Assembly: GCA_902491475.1 (NCBI GenBank)
Contig: CABUHY010000002.1
Span: forward strand, 1-64,000
Direction: 5' to 3'
Length of the DNA stretch: 64,000 bases
DNA from: an uncultured Eubacteriales bacterium
Lineage (GTDB): Bacteria; Bacillota; Clostridia; Oscillospirales; Acutalibacteraceae
How positions within the stretch are numbered: the first letter of the stretch is position 1; each line of letters begins with the position of its first letter. Below are positions 59,695 to 64,000 of this stretch, piece after piece. The position numbers and the translations under genes are program-made. The notes under the pieces are model-generated. The model worked only from the letters and a program-made list of their open reading frames with translations. It searched no databases and was not told the DNA's origin.

Positions 59695-60981
59695 TTATTT
59701 TTTCTTTTCAATAAGGCTCTTGCCGCCCATATACATTCTGAGCGGTTCGGGAATTCTTACGGTTCCGTCCTCGTTGAGGTTGTTTTCAAGATATGCAATC
59801 AACATTCTCGGGGGTGCGACAACCGTGTTGTTAAGAGTATGAGCAAAATAGTTGCCGTCCTTACCCTTGATTCTGATTCCGAGACGCCTTGCCTGTGCGT
59901 CGCCGAGGTTTGAGCACGAACCAACCTCGAAATATTTCTTCTGTCTGGGGCTCCACGCCTCAACATCAAGGCTCTTGACTTTAAGGTCTGCAAGGTCGCC
60001 CGAGCAGCATTCAAGCGTTCTTACGGGAATATCGAGGCTGCGGAAGAAATCAACGGTGTTGTTCCAGAGTTTATCGTACCACTCGTCGCTCTCCTCGGGC
60101 TTACATACAACAACCATTTCCTGCTTTTCAAACTGATGTATTCTGTAAACGCCTCTCTCCTCAATTCCGTGTGCGCCTACCTCTTTACGGAAGCACGGAG
60201 AATACGAAGTGAGCGCCTTGGGAAGCTCCGCTTCGGGGATAATCGTATCAATGAACTTGCCTATCATCGAATGTTCGCTGGTGCCGATAAGATAGAGGTC
60301 CTCGCCCTCAATCTTATACATCATATTTTCCATTTCGGCAAAGCTCATAACGCCTGTTACGACATCGCTTCTTATCATAAACGGCGGAACATAGTAGGTA
60401 AAACCTCTGTCTATCATAAAGTCTCTCGCATAGGAAAGAATTGCCGAATGAAGTCTTGCAATATCGCCCGAAAGATAATAGAAGCCGTTACCGCTTGTCT
60501 TTCTTGCGGCGTCAAGGTCTATACCGTCAAAAGACTCCATAATGTCAACATGGTAGGGAATTTCATAATCCGGAACAACGGGCTCACCGAACTTTTCAAG
60601 CTCGACATTTTCGCTGTCGTCCTTACCGATGGGAACATCCTTTCCGATAATGTTCGGGATGACCATCATTCTCTTCTTTATCTCAGCCGCAAGCTCCTGC
60701 TCCTTAACCTCGAGTGCTTCAAGCTCTGCGTTGATTTCCTTGACTTTTGCCTTTGCTTTCTCTGCGTCCTCCTTGAGGCCCTTGCCCATAAACATACCGA
60801 TTTCCTTACTGATACGGTTACGGTCGCCTCTCAAAGCGTCGCCTTTGGTCTTTGACTCTCTGTATTCAAGGTCGAGCTTAATTACCTCGTCAACCAACGG
60901 AAGTTTCTCGTCCTGAAATTTCTTTTTGATGTTTTCCTTTACTGCGTCGGGATTTTCCCTGACAAATTTAATATCAAGCAT
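59695..60981 (-). CDS. serS: Seryl-tRNA synthetase
   Basis: Charges tRNA-Ser (and tRNA-Sec). 428 residues: N-terminal coiled-coil arm (about 25-105) and the class II core with motif 2 (SPCFRKEVGAHGIEERGVYRIHQFEK) and motif 3 (NNTVVAPPRMLIAYLENN). GGAGG before ATG. It lies 32 bases after spo0J on the same strand, without space for a T-box leader. Confidence 0.97.
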   Translation of the reverse strand: MLDIKFVRENPDAVKENIKKKFQDEKLPLVDEVIKLDLEYRESKTKGDALRGDRNRISKEIGMFMGKGLKEDAEKAKAKVKEINAELEALEVKEQELAAEIKKRMMVIPNIIGKDVPIGKDDSENVELEKFGEPVVPDYEIPYHVDIMESFDGIDLDAARKTSGNGFYYLSGDIARLHSAILSYARDFMIDRGFTYYVPPFMIRSDVVTGVMSFAEMENMMYKIEGEDLYLIGTSEHSMIGKFIDTIIPEAELPKALTSYSPCFRKEVGAHGIEERGVYRIHQFEKQEMVVVCKPEESDEWYDKLWNNTVDFFRSLDIPVRTLECCSGDLADLKVKSLDVEAWSPRQKKYFEVGSCSNLGDAQARRLGIRIKGKDGNYFAHTLNNTVVAPPRMLIAYLENNLNEDGTVRIPEPLRMYMGGKSLIEKKK

Positions 60982-61013
60982 TTTTATATCCTCCGATATT
61001 TATTATCATTTAT

Positions 61014-61877
61014 TTATTCAAGATTTTCAAACTGTTTTGAGAGCTTTTCAAGGTCTGTCTTTGAGAAAAACTCAACCTCAAGCGTGCCGCTTCCGCCCTT
61101 TGAAACGAAAACCCTAACCTTTCTGCCGAGCACCTTTGAAAGTGCTATTTCCACCTCGTCGTAGAAAATGTCACGCTTTTTCTCACGCTTTTCGGGAGCC
61201 TTTTTGGTCTTTTGCGCACTCTTTGCAAGGCGTTCGACATCACGCACGGAAATGCCGTCTTTTACAACAAGCTGCGCTACCCTCGAAGCCTCCGAGGTGT
61301 CCTCAAACGAGAGCAAAGCCCTTGCGTGACCCATTGAAATTTTGCCGTCCCTTACAAGGTCCGATATATCCGACGGAAGGTTGAGCAGTCTCAGGCTGTT
61401 TGTGACCGCAGTCCTCGATTTGCCGACCTTCTGCGCTGCCTCCTCCTGTGTAAAACCGAAGGTGTCGATAAGAGTTTTTATTCCCTGCGCCTCCTCGATT
61501 GCGTTGAGGTCCTCCCTGTGCAAATTTTCGATAAGCGCAAATATGCTCTCCTCTTCGTCCGTCATTTCACGGACGGTAACGGGAACTTCCGTAAGACCTG
61601 CCATTCTTGCCGCACGGTATCTACGCTCGCCCGCAACAAGACGGTAGCTGCCGTCCGCCATGGGTCTTACAAGCAACGGCTGTAAAATTCCGTGTTCCTT
61701 TATTGACTCGGAAAGCTCCGACAAAGCCTGTTCTTCAAATATTTTTCTCGGCTGTTCACGGTTGGGCTCTATTTCGTTGATTGAAAGCGTAACGCTCTCG
61801 CCCGAAGCGTTTTCCATTGCATTGTCATAAATAAGGGCGCTCATGCCCTTGCCCAAGCCGCCTTTTTTAGCTGCCAT
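61014..61877 (-). CDS. spo0J: Chromosome partitioning protein ParB (Spo0J)
   Basis: CTP-dependent clamp that loads at parS and organises the origin region. 287 residues: NTPase/CTP motif VAGERRYRAARMAG, ENLHREDLNAIEEA, HTH (FTQEEAAQKVGKSRTAVTNSLRLLNL), and a C-terminal dimer domain. Unlike the standard layout, a lipoprotein gene separates it from soj. Confidence 0.95.
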   Translation of the reverse strand: MAAKKGGLGKGMSALIYDNAMENASGESVTLSINEIEPNREQPRKIFEEQALSELSESIKEHGILQPLLVRPMADGSYRLVAGERRYRAARMAGLTEVPVTVREMTDEEESIFALIENLHREDLNAIEEAQGIKTLIDTFGFTQEEAAQKVGKSRTAVTNSLRLLNLPSDISDLVRDGKISMGHARALLSFEDTSEASRVAQLVVKDGISVRDVERLAKSAQKTKKAPEKREKKRDIFYDEVEIALSKVLGRKVRVFVSKGGSGTLEVEFFSKTDLEKLSKQFENLE

Positions 61878-61892
61878 ATTATTTATCCTCCT

Positions 61893-62483
61893 TTACAAGT
61901 TCGCATAAGCCTTTGCCTCTTCGGGATTCGTCTTGTTGAAATACTCTTCCCCAAAGAACGACATGGCGTTCTGACCGCTTGAAACTGTCGTTATAAGAAG
62001 GTAAACGCCGTCTTTGTACCAGATATAATTGGTCTTGCTTTCGTCAACCTTTAATTCGGCGTGCTTACCGTACTGCCTGTCATAGGTTGAAAGCGCTTCT
62101 TTAAGCACAAAGCCCGTGTTTACGGTCGAAAGATACTGCACCTCACAAAGGCGCATATCGGAATTGTATATGAAATATACCGAGCTCTCACAGCCGTCCG
62201 AAACAAACGGTAAGCCCTTTTTATTTACCACAAAATATGCGACGGAGCTGTCGTTGAGATAAAGGCTTGCTTTAATGCCCAAGGCGTTCTGCGTTTCCTC
62301 GACGCTCATGCCCATTTTGGTGCCGAGCACTTCAAACTCGCTGTATTTATATGTTACCTCTTCGGTGGTGGTTTCGGTGGTCGTGATTATCGGCGCCGGC
62401 TTAAACTCCTCGGGCTGACCGCACGAAGTGAGAAACACCGACACAAGAACCAGCAAAATTGCAACAGGTGCGATTTTTTTCAT
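61893..62483 (-). CDS. Lipoprotein between soj and spo0J, unknown
   Basis: 196 residues. Signal peptide with lipobox LTSC, lipidated Cys21, a short Thr/Glu-rich linker (30-47), then a globular domain with GTKMGMSVEETQNALG followed by beta-rich text, reminiscent of small repeats that sense or bind wall components; no family assigned. It is 15 bases from both neighbours, so it is inside the partition operon. A surface lipoprotein there is unexpected. Confidence 0.82.
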   Translation of the reverse strand: MKKIAPVAILLVLVSVFLTSCGQPEEFKPAPIITTTETTTEEVTYKYSEFEVLGTKMGMSVEETQNALGIKASLYLNDSSVAYFVVNKKGLPFVSDGCESSVYFIYNSDMRLCEVQYLSTVNTGFVLKEALSTYDRQYGKHAELKVDESKTNYIWYKDGVYLLITTVSSGQNAMSFFGEEYFNKTNPEEAKAYANL

Positions 62484-62498
62484 TTTCCCGCTCCTTTG

Positions 62499-63260
62499 TT
62501 ACTGTTTTTTCAAAAACTCTTCCGCAAGAGCGGCATATGCCAAAGAGCCCTTGGAGTTTTTGTCATAATACATAATCGGCTCGCCGAAGCTCGGAGCCTC
62601 GGAAAGTCTGACATTCCTCGGAATTGTGGAGGAATAAACCTTTTGAGGGAAGAACTTTTTAACCTCGTCGACGACCTGGTTCGTGAGGTTAAGTCTGCCG
62701 TCGTACATTGTGAGCAAAACGCCCTCGATTTCTATATGCGGATTGTAAAGCCTTTTTATCTGCCTTACGGTTGCCATAAGCTGTGCAAGGCCTTCGAGCG
62801 CATAGTATTCGCACTGTATCGGAACCAGGAAAGTATCACTCGCACAAAGTGCGTTAATCGTGATAAGACCGAGTGAGGGAGGGCAGTCAAGGAAGATATA
62901 GTCGTAATTGTCCCATATCTCCGCAAGAGCCATTTTGACAAGGCTTTCACGCCTTTCCATACCTATCATTTCAACCTCTGCGCCCGCAAGGTTCATATCC
63001 GACGGCAGCAAATCAACATTTTTGAATTTTGTGTTGATTACCGCTTCCGAAGCCTTAACGGAATTTATAAGCATATCATAGGTTGAATTTTTAATTTCTC
63101 TTTTATTTATACCGTAACCGCTTGTTGAGTTGCCCTGCGGGTCAATATCGACAAGCAGCACCTTTTTACCCAAAGCGCCTATCGCCGCTGAAAGGTTGAC
63201 GGCGGTCGTGGTTTTGCCGACTCCGCCCTTTTGGTTGATAATTGAAATGATTTTTGACAA
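62499..63260 (-). CDS. soj: Chromosome partitioning ATPase ParA (Soj)
   Basis: ParA-type ATPase working with Spo0J in origin segregation and initiation control. 253 residues with Walker A INQKGGVGKTTTAVN, LLVDIDPQGNSTSGYG and FLDCPPSLGLITINAL. TTG 63260 has GGAG at eight bases; GTG 63269 overlaps the ribosome site itself. parS lies upstream. Confidence 0.95.
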   Translation of the reverse strand: MSKIISIINQKGGVGKTTTAVNLSAAIGALGKKVLLVDIDPQGNSTSGYGINKREIKNSTYDMLINSVKASEAVINTKFKNVDLLPSDMNLAGAEVEMIGMERRESLVKMALAEIWDNYDYIFLDCPPSLGLITINALCASDTFLVPIQCEYYALEGLAQLMATVRQIKRLYNPHIEIEGVLLTMYDGRLNLTNQVVDEVKKFFPQKVYSSTIPRNVRLSEAPSFGEPIMYYDKNSKGSLAYAALAEEFLKKQ

Positions 63261-63407
63261 TTTTTTCACTCCGTGTATATAAAAATCCCGAAATTGAGCC
63301 GTTTTTGCTCAGTTTCGCAACCGAAATAATTATGCCGTATTATTATAGCATACCCGCACGCAAAATTAAACACTTTTTGTCAAAAACACAAGATTTTTAT
63401 AAATATT

Positions 63408-63423
63408 TGTTTCACGTGAAACA
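63408..63423. promoter_or_regulatory. parS centromere site
   Basis: TGTTTCACGTGAAACA, a perfect 16-bp palindrome identical to the B. subtilis parS consensus. It is located between noc and soj, so Spo0J can load next to its own operon. Indicates closeness to oriC. Confidence 0.95.
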
Positions 63424-63559
63424 AAGCAAAGCAAAACGGCGAAATTCCGAAGAACTCCGCCGCTCTGCTTGTGGATGTGGGGTGTGAAAGAGAAGGATAT
63501 GGGTATATATAAAACGGCGAGTGCAACAGGGGTATTATTACAAACGCCCGTTTTATCGG

Positions 63560-64000
63560 TTATACTGCCTCGTCGGTCTCGCCCGGTAAGGCAATGCGAA
63601 GCTGTTCGACCTTGGGAATACGAACTACATATTCAATATATTCTTCGGTCTCGCTTCTTGCGGCGTCGGCGTCTACACCTGCACGGCGTATCGTGTCAAC
63701 CGCATGATTGAGTGTATTTATAAACAACCTTACATCTCTTATTCCTCTTAAAGGATTTCGTGAACGGTTGTTTTTGTTTATCATCTGATTTATCATTCGC
63801 TCGCTTTCGGCAACATTCAGATGTCTGTCAACAATTATCGAGAGCGCCCGTGCACGCTGATTGTCATCCTCCAGCATAAGCAGCGCCTTTGCGTGGCTCT
63901 CCGTGAGACCTGCCTTTGCAAGCTTAAAGCGCATTTCTTCGGGCAGGCGTAAAATTCTCAGCTTGTTTGACACGGTGGACGGCGCTATGCCCAACTTTTG
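63560..64000 (-). CDS. noc: Noc/ParB-like nucleoid occlusion protein (partial, runs off the window)
   Basis: C-terminal 147 or so residues of a ParB paralogue: an HTH (IAPSTVSNKLRILRLPEEMRF), LTESHAKALLMLEDD, and a C-terminal domain ending LPGETDEAV. The reading frame is still open at base 64000, so the N-terminus with the CTP-binding domain lies beyond the window. The order noc-soj-spo0J equals that of Bacillus. Noc versus a second Spo0J cannot be decided from this part, but its position favours Noc. Confidence 0.88.
   Translation of the reverse strand, partial: QKLGIAPSTVSNKLRILRLPEEMRFKLAKAGLTESHAKALLMLEDDNQRARALSIIVDRHLNVAESERMINQMINKNNRSRNPLRGIRDVRLFINTLNHAVDTIRRAGVDADAARSETEEYIEYVVRIPKVEQLRIALPGETDEAV

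Overview
The window looks like a chromosomal segment, close to the replication origin, of an endospore-forming anaerobe of the Clostridia, most like Ruminococcaceae/Oscillospirales. The reasons are the noc-soj-spo0J block with a perfect parS site, a yabP-yabQ-divIC-yabR sporulation/division operon with a SigmaE-like promoter, a class I fumarase alpha subunit, a [4Fe-4S] serine dehydratase, a dockerin-bearing protein, and dispersed palindromic repeats of a kind common in gut Firmicutes. No rRNA, CRISPR array or prophage was seen.

Layout. 1-362: repeat debris. 363-5321 (minus): malQ, a three-gene sortase cassette and gapA. 5495-12428 (plus): an ATPase-fold protein, a phosphoesterase, yabP-yabQ-divIC-yabR, fumarase alpha, a nitrilase-family amidase and an alanine/glycine symporter. 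12540-12940: repeats. 13005-14869: a sigma factor / anti-sigma / membrane protein operon. 15120-20710: a complete fructose PTS operon that also carries the general PTS genes ptsH and ptsI. 20710-24636: an HTH-fused L-serine dehydratase and a DUF1538 transporter with a tandem P-II-like protein. 25378-26065: a tandem array of tRNA-Arg(CCU) genes disrupted by a 68-bp repeat.

26210-32298 is the main accessory region: a PAP2 phosphatase, a tyrosine recombinase, and directly downstream a 22-bp perfect inverted repeat enclosing 225 bp that holds a terminator and a promoter. The promoter points at an AT-rich set of lipoprotein, membrane and zinc-ribbon genes. This has the layout of a phase-variable (invertible) promoter and is the most interesting candidate in the window.

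32299-33190 is a mosaic of palindromic repeats. 33231-44975: glycogen phosphorylase with a Lys/Ala-rich tail, a probably frameshifted membrane protein, rpsO-pnp, a dockerin/leucine-rich-repeat secreted protein, ribosome hibernation factor, S-adenosylhomocysteinase, a lipoprotein and an HD nucleotidase. 45012-45807: a HepT/MntA-type toxin-antitoxin pair with an operator inside its promoter. 45980-49591: hisS-aspS and mgsA. 49661-54989: mreB-mreC-mreD-mrdA-minD, the rod-shape locus without minC or rodA. 55114-61000: a DNA glycosylase, a GH13 glycosidase, small regulators and serS. 61014-64000: spo0J, a lipoprotein, soj, parS and noc (cut by the window edge).

Together the genes describe a rod-shaped sporeformer that takes up fructose by PTS and handles alpha-glucans inside the cell (4-alpha-glucanotransferase, glycogen phosphorylase, GH13; none has a signal peptide). 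It ferments amino acids (serine dehydratase, alanine/glycine symporter) and displays proteins on its surface through sortase, lipoprotein and dockerin routes.
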